This document shows positions 43,246 through 51,800 of a DNA stretch of 64,000 nt, one piece after another (the stretch's first letter is position 1; the number at the start of each line of letters is the position of its first letter). A program made the translations under genes and the position numbers. The stretch comes from Pseudomonas gozinkensis (lineage in GTDB: Bacteria; Pseudomonadota; Gammaproteobacteria; Pseudomonadales; Pseudomonadaceae). The notes below the pieces were generated by a model. That model made no database searches. It had not been told where the DNA came from and saw nothing but the letters and a program-made list of their open reading frames with translations. Location of the stretch: NCBI RefSeq assembly GCF_014863585.1, contig NZ_CP062253.1:2382501-2446500 (forward strand), read 5' to 3'.

Positions 43246-44460
43246 ATGTTTCTCATCGCTTTCCTGGGCGGTCTGTTGACTGTCCTCAGTCCCTGCATTT
43301 TGCCGGTGGTGCCGTTTCTGTTCGCCAGTGCCGACCGCACCCGTTCTTCGATCCTGCTGACCCTCGGCGGCATGGCCCTGACCTTTGCCCTGATCTCCAG
43401 TCTGGCGGTGGTCAGCAGCGAGTGGGTAATTGAAGCCAGCAACACCGGTCGCCACATTGCGCTGGCGGTGATGGTGCTGTTTGCGCTGTCGCTGATTTCC
43501 GCGCGCATCGGTGACTGGCTGTCCCGGCCCTTCGTGCTGCTGGGCAATCGCCTCGACCCGGACAGCCGGAAAAAAGCCGGCCCGATGGCGTCGATCATGA
43601 TCGGTGTCGCCACCGGTCTGTTGTGGGCGCCGTGCGCCGGTCCGATCCTCGGCGTGATCCTCACCGGTGCCATGCTGCAAGGCGCCAACGCCCAGACCAG
43701 CCTGTTGCTGCTGGCCTACGGTGCAGGCAGTGCGCTGTCGCTGGGGACGTTGATCTTCGCCGGTCGCGGGCTGGTCAACCGGCTGAAACCGTCGATTCCG
43801 TTCACCGGCTGGTTCCGTCGCGGTGCGGGTGTCGCGGTGCTGGCGACGGCGGCGGTGATCGCCACCGGTGCCGACAACCTGCTGCTGGCCAACACCTCGT
43901 CCCAAGGCGTGGCGACGGTCGAGAAAAGCGTGCTGGAAAACGTGCCGAAGGTGGTGGACTACTTCGTCAGCAAAGTCCGTGCAGACTCGACCGAAGACGA
44001 GGCCGGCAAAGGCGTGATGCCGTCGCTGTCCGGTGCGGTGCAGTGGCTGAACTCGCCGGAACTGAGCGCTGAATCCCTGCGCGGCAAAGTGGTGCTGGTG
44101 GACTTCTGGACCTACGACTGCATCAACTGCCAGCACACCCTGCCGTACGTGAAGGAGTGGGAGAAGAAGTACGGCAAGGACGGCCTGGTGGTGATCGGCG
44201 TCCACACCCCGGAATACGGCTACGAGCGGATCATCGACAACGTCAAGGATCAGGTGAAGAAGCTCGGCATCACTTACCCGGTGGCTATCGACAACAACTA
44301 CGCGATCTGGCGCAACTTCGATAACCAGTACTGGCCGGCGCATTACCTGGTCGACGCCAAAGGGCAGGTGCGTTACACCCACTTTGGCGAAGGCAGCTAC
44401 CAGGCGCAGGAGCAGATGATTCAGCAACTGCTCAAGGAGGCCAAGGCGCCTGCAGCGTAA
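43246..44460 (+). CDS. DipZ-like fusion of CcdA membrane domain and thioredoxin domain
   Basis: A 404-residue protein. The N-terminal part is a CcdA/DsbD-type membrane domain with paired cysteines in LSPCILPVVPF and WAPCAGPILG. The C-terminal part (from about residue 265) is a TlpA-like thioredoxin domain with a CINC active site in WTYDCINCQHTLP. It would pass reducing equivalents across the membrane to envelope proteins. It lacks the extra C-terminal domain of M. tuberculosis DipZ. ATG 43246 follows AAAGGTGA. It is the third gene of the divergent operon, with the repeat peptide a likely partner. Confidence 0.88.
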   Translation: MFLIAFLGGLLTVLSPCILPVVPFLFASADRTRSSILLTLGGMALTFALISSLAVVSSEWVIEASNTGRHIALAVMVLFALSLISARIGDWLSRPFVLLGNRLDPDSRKKAGPMASIMIGVATGLLWAPCAGPILGVILTGAMLQGANAQTSLLLLAYGAGSALSLGTLIFAGRGLVNRLKPSIPFTGWFRRGAGVAVLATAAVIATGADNLLLANTSSQGVATVEKSVLENVPKVVDYFVSKVRADSTEDEAGKGVMPSLSGAVQWLNSPELSAESLRGKVVLVDFWTYDCINCQHTLPYVKEWEKKYGKDGLVVIGVHTPEYGYERIIDNVKDQVKKLGITYPVAIDNNYAIWRNFDNQYWPAHYLVDAKGQVRYTHFGEGSYQAQEQMIQQLLKEAKAPAA

Positions 44461-44478
44461 ACCGCAAAACTCAATGGC

Positions 44479-44940
44479 TCACAGGTCGCGCACCATGAGC
44501 CATTGTTCGTTGCCCCAGGCGTGAAAACGCTCCAGCACCGTCCAGCCGCGTTTGGCGTAATAGTCCTGCTTGCTCTGGGTGTGCAGGTAGAAACGCGGCA
44601 GGCCCCGGTGTTTCGCTTCTTCAGCAATCCCCTCGATCAGCCTTTCTGCCAGACCCTGCCCACGTGATTCTGGGCTGACCAGCACACAGGCCAGCCACGG
44701 CCCCAGATCCGGTCGAAGGGCAAGGTCCGCCCGTGCCAGTGCGGCACCGCCCAGCAGTCGATCCCCGTCCAGCGCAATCAGGCAACGCCAGTCACCATTG
44801 CTTTGTCCCTCGGCAAACTCGCGCTGCCATTCGGCCAGGGGCTGCTCGGCATATTCGTAGTGAAACTGGCGGTGGATCCATGCCGCGTAAGTGTCGCTGT
44901 GCTGCATGTGATCGGCGAGCCATTCGAAGCGCAAGGACAT
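44479..44940 (-). CDS. GNAT family N-acetyltransferase
   Basis: A 153-residue acetyltransferase starting MSLRFEWLADHMQHS. The acetyl-CoA loop is VSPESRGQGLAERLIEG, the diagnostic R/QxxGxG/A motif. HTQSKQDYYAKRGWTVLERF is the typical final strand and helix. It is convergent with the DipZ-like gene, 18 bp apart. The acceptor is unknown. Confidence 0.87.
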   Translation of the reverse strand: MSLRFEWLADHMQHSDTYAAWIHRQFHYEYAEQPLAEWQREFAEGQSNGDWRCLIALDGDRLLGGAALARADLALRPDLGPWLACVLVSPESRGQGLAERLIEGIAEEAKHRGLPRFYLHTQSKQDYYAKRGWTVLERFHAWGNEQWLMVRDL

Positions 44941-45169
44941 GATCGAATTCCGTTCCGGGGGAGGGCCTGCATGAGAGCCGATCAGCCGGCGCGTTGGCAA
45001 CCCCCCGACAGTGTTTCGGGGCCTTTACAAAATCCCGCCACTCATCGGCCAACGCCGGTTTTACGGGCTCTCCGGACGATTGGCAGGGACGCCGCACAGC
45101 GCCCGCGCGATAGTGGGCGAGCAGGGCCGCCAACGGCTCTGACATCCATAAAAAGAAAGCGAGGTTGCC

Positions 45170-45442
45170 ATGCCGAAATTCGTGATTGAACGCGAGATTC
45201 CAGGAGCCGGAAAGCTATCGGAGCAAGAACTCAAGGCCGTATCGCAAACGTCCTGCAACGTACTGCGTGAACTCGGGCCGCAGGTGCAGTGGCTGCAGAG
45301 TTATGTGACGGCCGACAAGATCTATTGCGTGTACATCGCACCCAACGAAGAGCTGGTGCGCGAACACGCCAAGCGTGGGGGATTTCCGGCCAACAGCGTG
45401 TCCCGGGTGACGAGCATCATCGACCCGACGACCGCCGATTGA
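45170..45442 (+). CDS. DUF4242 family protein (nickel-binding-like)
   Basis: A 90-residue protein: MPKFVIEREIPGAGKLSEQE, then YVTADKIYCVYIAPNEELVR and HAKRGGFPANSVSRV. This ferredoxin-like fold is annotated as DUF4242; a member binds nickel. It is followed 24 bp later by a methyltransferase gene on the same strand. Role unknown. Confidence 0.82.
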   Translation: MPKFVIEREIPGAGKLSEQELKAVSQTSCNVLRELGPQVQWLQSYVTADKIYCVYIAPNEELVREHAKRGGFPANSVSRVTSIIDPTTAD

Positions 45443-45466
45443 CCCCCTGCCGTGGAGCACCCATTC

Positions 45467-46279
45467 ATGAGTACCCCCATTGATCTCACTGCCCTGAAGG
45501 AACGCCAGAAAGTCGCCTGGGCCAGTGGCGACTACGCCGTGATCGGCACCACCTTGCAGATCGTCGGCGAAACCCTCGCCGAAGCCTGCGACCTGCGCTG
45601 CGATGAAGAAGTGCTGGACGTCGCCGCCGGCAACGGCAATGCCACTTTGGCGGCGGCGCGCCGTGGTTGTCTGGTGACGTCCACCGACTATGTCGCGGCG
45701 CTGCTGGAACGCGGTCAGGACCGGGCGCGCGCCGAGCATCTGGACGTGACCTTTCAGGTCGCCGATGCCGAAGCGCTGCCGTTTGCCGATTCCAGTTTCG
45801 ACGCAGTGCTGTCGACCTTCGGCGTGATGTTCGCCCCGGATCAGGCCAAGGCAGCCAAGGAGCTGGCGCGGGTCTGTCGTCGTGGCGGGCGGATCGGCCT
45901 GGCCAACTGGACGCCGGAAGGTTTCGTCGGCCAGATGTTCAAGACCCTTGGCCGCCACCTGCCACCGCCACCCGGTGCGCAACCGCCCTCGAACTGGGGC
46001 GCGGAAGCCTGGCTGCATTCGCAATTCGATGATCGCCAGTTTCAGGTGCAGGTGACTCGCCGCCACTTCAACTTCCGCTATCGCTCGGCGGCGCATTTCA
46101 TTGATGTGTTTCGCCACTGGTACGGCCCGGTGCACAAGGCGTTCGCGGCGTTGCCGCCGGAGAGCGGGCAGGCGCTGGAGGGAGATTTGACGCAACTGAT
46201 CGACGGGCTGAATCGGGCGGGGGCGGAGTCGATGGTGCTGCCGAGTGAGTATCTGGAGGTGGTGATTACCAAACGCTGA
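45467..46279 (+). CDS. SAM-dependent methyltransferase (UbiE-like)
   Basis: A 270-residue class I methyltransferase starting MSTPIDLTALKERQKV. The SAM site is VLDVAAGNGNATLAAARRG (about residues 48-66), then FQVADAEALPFADSSFD and GVMFAPDQ. It follows the DUF4242 gene in the same direction. The acceptor is unknown. Confidence 0.85.
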   Translation: MSTPIDLTALKERQKVAWASGDYAVIGTTLQIVGETLAEACDLRCDEEVLDVAAGNGNATLAAARRGCLVTSTDYVAALLERGQDRARAEHLDVTFQVADAEALPFADSSFDAVLSTFGVMFAPDQAKAAKELARVCRRGGRIGLANWTPEGFVGQMFKTLGRHLPPPPGAQPPSNWGAEAWLHSQFDDRQFQVQVTRRHFNFRYRSAAHFIDVFRHWYGPVHKAFAALPPESGQALEGDLTQLIDGLNRAGAESMVLPSEYLEVVITKR

Positions 46280-46286
46280 AGCCATT

Positions 46287-46317
46287 GTGGGAGCGAGCGG
46301 GCTCGCTCCCACTGGTT
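46287..46317. terminator. REP-derived hairpin between convergent genes
   Basis: GTGGGAGCGAGC (46287-46298) pairs with GCTCGCTCCCAC (46301-46312) with a 2-base loop, followed on the plus strand by TGGTTTTT. It derives from the REP family and can serve as terminator for the methyltransferase and Pcs genes. Confidence 0.75.
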
Positions 46318-46320
46318 TTT

Positions 46321-47043
46321 CTATTTCAGATGCGCACTGTCGAACCACTCCAGCGCGGTGCGCCAGATGCAGATACCCAGAAAGTACGCCGACGCCAGCA
46401 GCCACAGCCCCATCACCAGCGGGTTGATCACCGGGTGGTTCAGCACCAGCGACAGACTGCACAGCAGCCAGATCGCCGTCACCGCAATGTTGATCGGCAT
46501 GAACCGGCGTACCCGGAACGGGTGCAGGAATTTCATCCGGGTCACGGTCAGCAGCGCCAGGCCAATCACCGTCAGGAAGGTGATCCACGGTCCCGGATCA
46601 ATGATGTACAGACACAAGGCAACCACGTTCCATGCGGCGGGGAAACCGACGAAGTAGTTGTCCTTGCTCTTCATGTTGACGTTGCAGAAGCAGAACAGCG
46701 ACGACACCAGAATCAGCGACACCGTCAGCAGCAAGGTGTAGTCGGGCAAGGGAATGTAGCGATAGATGAACAGCGCCGGGATGAACACGTAGGTCAGGTA
46801 ATCGATCACCAGATCGAGGATCGATCCGTCGAAACTCGGCAGCACCGACTGCACGTTGACCTTGCGCGCCAGCGCCCCGTCGAGGCCATCGACGATCAGC
46901 GCCACGCCCAGCCACATCAGGCAATGGGTCGGCTGGTTTTCCAGCAGGGCAAGGGTGGCCAGAAAGGCGGTGACCACGCCGGTCGCGGTGAAACCATGGG
47001 CGCCCCAGGCCTTGAGCCTGGCGATGTGGACGGTCGATATCAC
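46321..47043 (-). CDS. pcs: Phosphatidylcholine synthase
   Basis: A 240-residue CDP-alcohol phosphatidyltransferase. The family site DG-(x)2-AR-(x)8-G-(x)3-D-(x)3-D is seen in DGLDGALARKVNV followed by FDGSILDLVIDYLT. With GAHGFTATGVV and NYFVGFPAAWNVVAL it matches Pcs, which condenses choline with CDP-diacylglycerol in the inner membrane. The GTG start at 47043 with GGAG upstream gives the usual length; a TTG 51 bases upstream is possible. Confidence 0.88.
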   Translation of the reverse strand: MISTVHIARLKAWGAHGFTATGVVTAFLATLALLENQPTHCLMWLGVALIVDGLDGALARKVNVQSVLPSFDGSILDLVIDYLTYVFIPALFIYRYIPLPDYTLLLTVSLILVSSLFCFCNVNMKSKDNYFVGFPAAWNVVALCLYIIDPGPWITFLTVIGLALLTVTRMKFLHPFRVRRFMPINIAVTAIWLLCSLSLVLNHPVINPLVMGLWLLASAYFLGICIWRTALEWFDSAHLK

Positions 47044-47303
47044 GAAGGCGTTCTCCAGAAAGTGCAGCAAGCCGCGTAGACCCTTGGGCAGCAAGGGTGG
47101 CGACTAACCGGGTCGGGGTTGCAGCTATCGACCGGTCGGGCCGGGTCAAGGTTCACCCATTCATGAAGATTAGCTGGCCGCGAAAAAATTTCTCTGGAGA
47201 ATCGCTCGCCCATGACCACGTCAGCCCAACGGTGCTGGCACATCGCATCAAGAGGACTATCGTTGCCTGACGCAGTCATACCCCTTTGCCTGAGGACGAC
47301 GTC

Positions 47304-48047
47304 ATGAACACCAGTGATCTGCTTGAACAACTGCTGCGAGGCCAGGCCTCGGCGGGACAACAAGGTGGCGCGTCGGCCGGCGGGGGACTGGGCGGGCTGG
47401 GCGGATTGCTCGGCGGTCTGCTGGGTGGCGGCAACAGCGGCGGCGGTTCTCCTGCCGGAGGGCTCGGTGGTCTGGGCGGGCTGCTCGGTGGACTGCTCGG
47501 CGGTGGCGGTGGCGGGGCGCTCGGCGGCGGGACGCAGAGTCGTTCCGGCGGCACCAATTACGCAGCATTGGCCTCGCTGGGCATGATGGCCTTCCAGGCG
47601 TATCAGGCCTGGCAACGCAGTCAGGCTTCTGCTGCGCCGCAGCAAACCCCGCAAACCCCGCAAACCGCAGATCTGCTGTCCGGCCCGCAGGTCGAAGAAC
47701 ACAGCCACGCCGTCCTGCGTGCGTTGATCGCGGCGGCCAAGGCTGACGGGCGGATCGACGAGTCGGAAAAACACCTCATCAGCAGCGAAATCGGCAAGCA
47801 CACCAATGACCCGAACCTGCAGCAATGGCTCGACGACGAGGTCGCCAAACCGCTGGATCCCACCGAAGTCGCCCAAGCGGCACAGAACGATCCGGCCATG
47901 GCCGCCGAAATGTACCTGGCCAGCGTGATGTTGGTGGACGATCAGCAGGACGCCGAGCGCAATTATCTGGATGAACTGGCGGCGGCGTTGCAGATCGACC
48001 CCGAGTTGCAGGTTCACCTCGAGCAGCAGGCCAAGGGCACGGCTTGA
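47304..48047 (+). CDS. DUF533/TerB-like protein with glycine-rich N-terminus
   Basis: A 247-residue protein. Residues 20-85 are a Gly-rich, low-complexity region built on repeated LGGLLGGLLGGG, followed by a short helix (ALASLGMMAFQAYQAW) and a helical TerB-like domain (VLRALIAAAKADGRIDESEK, then AEMYLASVMLVDDQQDAE) with acidic residues. The family includes E. coli YebE, an envelope stress protein. ATG 47304 follows GAGG. A strong terminator follows. Function unknown. Confidence 0.82.
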   Translation: MNTSDLLEQLLRGQASAGQQGGASAGGGLGGLGGLLGGLLGGGNSGGGSPAGGLGGLGGLLGGLLGGGGGGALGGGTQSRSGGTNYAALASLGMMAFQAYQAWQRSQASAAPQQTPQTPQTADLLSGPQVEEHSHAVLRALIAAAKADGRIDESEKHLISSEIGKHTNDPNLQQWLDDEVAKPLDPTEVAQAAQNDPAMAAEMYLASVMLVDDQQDAERNYLDELAAALQIDPELQVHLEQQAKGTA

Positions 48048-48060
48048 AATAAAAGGCGTG

Positions 48061-48099
48061 AAAAAGCCCCGGACGGGATCCTTCCGTCCGGGGCTTTTT
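48061..48099 (+). terminator. Strong Rho-independent terminator
   Basis: GCCCCGGACGG pairs with CCGTCCGGGGC and is followed by TTTTT (A5 on the other side), 13 bp past the DUF533-like gene. Confidence 0.93.
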
Positions 48100-48171
48100 A
48101 ATGCCGATTGAATTTTTCTCCGGGGGCGTGGCTCTTCTGCATGACAGGACCCGTCTGCACCCGGAGCCGCC

Positions 48172-50718
48172 ATGAACAGGAATCTCGACGACTACAACCG
48201 AATGCGCAACTTCTCCGCGACCTCGGAACCGGCGGCGAGCAAACGTCGGGGCAAGAAAATCGCCGGCGACCACGCCCTGCAATTCTGTATTCAAAAACAC
48301 GACGCCTCGCACCTGCATTACGACTTTCGCCTGGAGTTGGACGGCGCGCTCAAGAGCTGGGCGGTGCCCAAGGGCCCGTCGCTGGATCCCAAGGTCAAGC
48401 GGCTGGCGGTGCACGTCGAGGATCATCCGCTGGACTATGCGACGTTCGAGGGCAGCATTCCGGAAGGGCATTACGGCGCCGGCGATGTGATCGTCTGGGA
48501 TCGCGGCGTGTGGATTCCGCTGGAAGACCCGGAGAAGGCTTTCGCCAAGGGCAAGCTCAAATTCGAACTGCAAGGCGAGAAGCTCGCCGGGGTGTGGAAC
48601 CTGGTGCGCACCCACATGCCGGGCAAGAAAGAGCAGTGGTTTCTGATCAAGCATCAGGACAGCGCCGCGCGCCCGCAAAGCGATTACGACGTGCTGGTCG
48701 CCGAGCCCGACAGCGTGCTCAGTGAACGCACGATCGTCGATAAACCGAGCCTCAGTGCGAAGCAGGTCAAGCCCTTGAAGGCTTCGTCCAAAGCACCGCG
48801 CAAGCCGGCCTCGGGCAAACTCGCCGGGGCGCACAAGGCCAGGATTCCCGCGCAACTCAAACCGCAACTGGCCACCCTGGTGGAGAGTGCGCCGGAAGGG
48901 GATTGGCAGTACGAAATCAAGTTCGACGGTTATCGGATCATGGCGCGCATCGATCACGACGAGGTGCAGTTGTTCACCCGCAATGGCCATGACTGGACGC
49001 ACAAGTTGCCCAAGCAAGCGCAAGCGCTTGCGGCGCTGGGCCTGGAGTCGGCGTGGCTCGATGGTGAGATGGTCGTCGCCGACGAGGAAGGCGTGCCGGA
49101 TTTTCAGGCCCTGCAAAACGCGTTCGATGCGGGGCGCAGCGAAAACATCCTCTATTATCTGTTCGATCTGCCGTATCTCAACGGTGTCGATCTGCGTGAA
49201 GTGCCGGTGCAGGAACGGCGCGCGGCGCTGGCCACGGTGCTGAAAGCCCATGAAGATCCGCTGCTGCGCTTTTCCGAAGCGTTCGACGAAACCCCGCAGG
49301 CGTTGCTCAACAGCGCCTGCCAGATGCGCATGGAAGGCCTGATCGGTAAACGTCTCGGCTCGCCTTATGTGTCACGCCGCAGCAGTGACTGGATCAAGCT
49401 CAAGTGCAAACATCGCCAGGAATTCGTGATCGTCGGCTACACCGATCCGAAAGGCGCGCGCAGTTCGTTCGGCGCGTTGCTGCTGGGTCTGCATGATCGT
49501 GACAGCGGCGAGTTGCGGTACGCCGGCAAGGTCGGCACCGGGTTCAACGAAACCACCCTCAAGCGCATCCTCGCGCAGCTCAAACCGTTGCGGATGAAGA
49601 AGGCGGCGGTGGTCAATCCGCCCACGGGCTTCGAGGCCAAGGGGGTGCACTGGCTCAAGCCGAATCTATTGGCGGAAGTGGCGTTTGCTGAAATGACCCA
49701 GGACGGATCGGTGCGCCACGCCGTGTTCCATGGCCTGCGCGAGGACAAACCGGCCACGGACATCACCGAGGAGCGAGCCAAACCCATGAAGACTTCAAAG
49801 GCTCAAACTACCGCGCCGTCCCAATCCGATCTGGCCGACGGCAAGGTGCGGATCACTCACCCTGACCGGGTGATCGACGCCAGCAGTGGCACCACCAAAA
49901 TGCAATTGGCCGAGTATTACGCCAGTGTCGCCGAATGGATTTTGCCGCAACTCAAGGATCGCCCGGTGGCGCTGGTGCGTGCGCCGGACGGTATCGCCGG
50001 TGATCTGTTCTTCCAGAAGAACGCCGAGAACCTGGCGATCCCCGGCATCCGCACGCTCGACAAGGAGCTGATCGGCCAGCCGGTGATGCTGATCAACAAC
50101 GCCGAAGCCTTGATCGGCGCGGTGCAGATGAGCACGGTCGAACTTCACACCTGGAACGCCACCACGACGGATCTGGACAAGCCCGACCGCTTTGTCCTCG
50201 ACCTCGACCCGGATCCGGCGCTGCCGTGGAAAAGCATGGTCGAAGCCACGGCGCTGACCCTCACCGTGCTCGATGAGCTGGGCCTCAAGGCGTTTCTCAA
50301 GACCAGCGGCGGCAAGGGCATTCATCTGGTGGTGCCGCTGACCCGCAAGCATGGCTGGGACGAGGTCAAGGATTTCAGCCACGCCATCGTCACACATATG
50401 GCGAAGTTGTTGCCGGAGCGTTTTTCTGCGGTGTCCGGGCCGAAAAATCGGGTGGGGCGGATCTTCATCGATTACCTGCGCAACGGTCTGGGTGCCACCA
50501 CTATCTGCGCCTACGCGGCGCGCACCCGAGAGGGGCTGCCGGTGTCGGTGCCGCTGTTTCGAGAAGAGGTCGGGGAGATCAAGGGCGCCGATCAATGGAA
50601 CGTGCGCAACGTTCACGAACGGCTGGCGGAAGTGGGCGATGAACCTTGGGCGGACATGAAGAAAACCCGGCAAAGCATCACGGCCGAGATGCGCAAGCGA
50701 GTCGGCATGAAGAAATGA
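48172..50718 (+). CDS. ligD: ATP-dependent DNA ligase LigD (PE-LIG-POL)
   Basis: An 848-residue bacterial NHEJ ligase. Residues 1-180 are the 3'-phosphoesterase (FCIQKHDASHLHYDFRLE with His-Asp residues). Residues 215-530 are the ATP ligase with the adenylated Lys250 in IKFDGYRIMA and DGEMVVADE. Residues 560-848 form the primase-polymerase, with LDLDPDP as the catalytic acidic pair near residue 675 and KTSGGKGIHLVVPL. It repairs double-strand breaks with Ku, fills gaps and seals them. No ku gene is adjacent in this window. Confidence 0.95.
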   Translation: MNRNLDDYNRMRNFSATSEPAASKRRGKKIAGDHALQFCIQKHDASHLHYDFRLELDGALKSWAVPKGPSLDPKVKRLAVHVEDHPLDYATFEGSIPEGHYGAGDVIVWDRGVWIPLEDPEKAFAKGKLKFELQGEKLAGVWNLVRTHMPGKKEQWFLIKHQDSAARPQSDYDVLVAEPDSVLSERTIVDKPSLSAKQVKPLKASSKAPRKPASGKLAGAHKARIPAQLKPQLATLVESAPEGDWQYEIKFDGYRIMARIDHDEVQLFTRNGHDWTHKLPKQAQALAALGLESAWLDGEMVVADEEGVPDFQALQNAFDAGRSENILYYLFDLPYLNGVDLREVPVQERRAALATVLKAHEDPLLRFSEAFDETPQALLNSACQMRMEGLIGKRLGSPYVSRRSSDWIKLKCKHRQEFVIVGYTDPKGARSSFGALLLGLHDRDSGELRYAGKVGTGFNETTLKRILAQLKPLRMKKAAVVNPPTGFEAKGVHWLKPNLLAEVAFAEMTQDGSVRHAVFHGLREDKPATDITEERAKPMKTSKAQTTAPSQSDLADGKVRITHPDRVIDASSGTTKMQLAEYYASVAEWILPQLKDRPVALVRAPDGIAGDLFFQKNAENLAIPGIRTLDKELIGQPVMLINNAEALIGAVQMSTVELHTWNATTTDLDKPDRFVLDLDPDPALPWKSMVEATALTLTVLDELGLKAFLKTSGGKGIHLVVPLTRKHGWDEVKDFSHAIVTHMAKLLPERFSAVSGPKNRVGRIFIDYLRNGLGATTICAYAARTREGLPVSVPLFREEVGEIKGADQWNVRNVHERLAEVGDEPWADMKKTRQSITAEMRKRVGMKK

Positions 50719-51123
50719 TCAGGTGCCGCGCAGCAAGTCGTGGGCGTTGAGCAGGTCAAAGGCGACTTGCGGGTTGTTTTCCAGGCCACGGCGGATGGCG
50801 GCGGGGATTGTTTTGCGGGTTTTGCGGCAGAGTCCCGGCAGGTCCTGGACCTCGATCTCGATGCCGCCGCGCACGGTTCGTACCTCACCGAACTTCGGTG
50901 CGATGAGCACGCGAATGCCTAGTTGATCGAACATTTTTCCTTGCAGGCGCTCGAGGTCGGCGAGGTCTTTCAGGTTTTCCAGACGCTCAAGCAGACGCTT
51001 TTCCTCCTCGCGGGTCAGCAGCAGGATGCGCACATCCGCGCCGGGCGTATCCAGCAGCGGATCACGCCCGCAGATGCAAAGACCCGGCGGGCAAGGGGAG
51101 CGAAGCGAGGCAGAAATCGTCAT
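50719..51123 (-). CDS. Conserved hypothetical protein with N-terminal cysteines
   Basis: A 134-residue protein starting MTISASLRSPCPPGLCICGR. The N-terminus has three cysteines (CPPGLCIC), a possible metal site. A central charged helix (EEEKRLLERLENLKDLADLE) could form a coiled coil. It ends directly against ligD on the opposite strand. Unknown function. Confidence 0.65.
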   Translation of the reverse strand: MTISASLRSPCPPGLCICGRDPLLDTPGADVRILLLTREEEKRLLERLENLKDLADLERLQGKMFDQLGIRVLIAPKFGEVRTVRGGIEIEVQDLPGLCRKTRKTIPAAIRRGLENNPQVAFDLLNAHDLLRGT

Positions 51124-51237
51124 GGCCTCCATCATAGAGGCCGTTCGACGGTTTTGCCCATGGTCGTTCGCCAGCCGTCCATCGGCAGGGCACAACGGTG
51201 GCGAGTCCGTCAGCCACCATCATCGAGCGTGCCGTGG

Positions 51238-51552
51238 TTACTGCGACAGACCTTCGTAGTGAACCAGGATGGCATTGGCCAGCTCTTCATCGCTGGCGTT
51301 CAGACCGGGATTGTCCTGACGCACCTGTTGCAACACCGATTCCAGGTACACGCCACGGATCGTTCCGCCGCTGGCGACGAATGCGGAAAGGTCGTCACGG
51401 GCCGGAATCACCATTTTGTGATCCTTGAAGGTCGAGTACAGCGAGGCGGAAACCCCCGCCGAAGTGGCGACATCCCCTGCGTCCACGCGGGCAAGGGCCG
51501 AGCCGAACGGCAGGCACAGCATGAGAGACGAAACGAGTAATAAACGGCGCAT
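51238..51552 (-). CDS. Exported DUF2388 family protein
   Basis: A 104-residue protein with a signal peptide ending ALA-RVDA. The mature sequence shows the DUF2388 pattern, TSAGVSASLYSTFKDHKMV, ARDDLSAFVASGGTIRGVYL and a final ASDEELANAILVHYEG. These small Pseudomonas proteins often occur in clusters; here it stands alone. Function unknown. Confidence 0.8.
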   Translation of the reverse strand: MRRLLLVSSLMLCLPFGSALARVDAGDVATSAGVSASLYSTFKDHKMVIPARDDLSAFVASGGTIRGVYLESVLQQVRQDNPGLNASDEELANAILVHYEGLSQ

Positions 51553-51800
51553 GACGGTGTTCCTCCAGCAGCGTAAAGCGAAAAGGAAGTACCACATAAT
51601 GTGAGAGGTGCCAGATGGCGCGGGAGTTCCGTGCACCGGGCCGGGCGGTCGTGCGCGCAGAACGAGAACCGTCGCACAGTCCTCATTTTTACCGGATGTA
51701 ACGACACACCCTGCGACGCTCTAAAGCGGCGGATTCACGCAAATAGGCTTAACTGAAGCGTTGAAAGGCGCCGTGTGGCGCGACCAGGGAGGAAATCACG

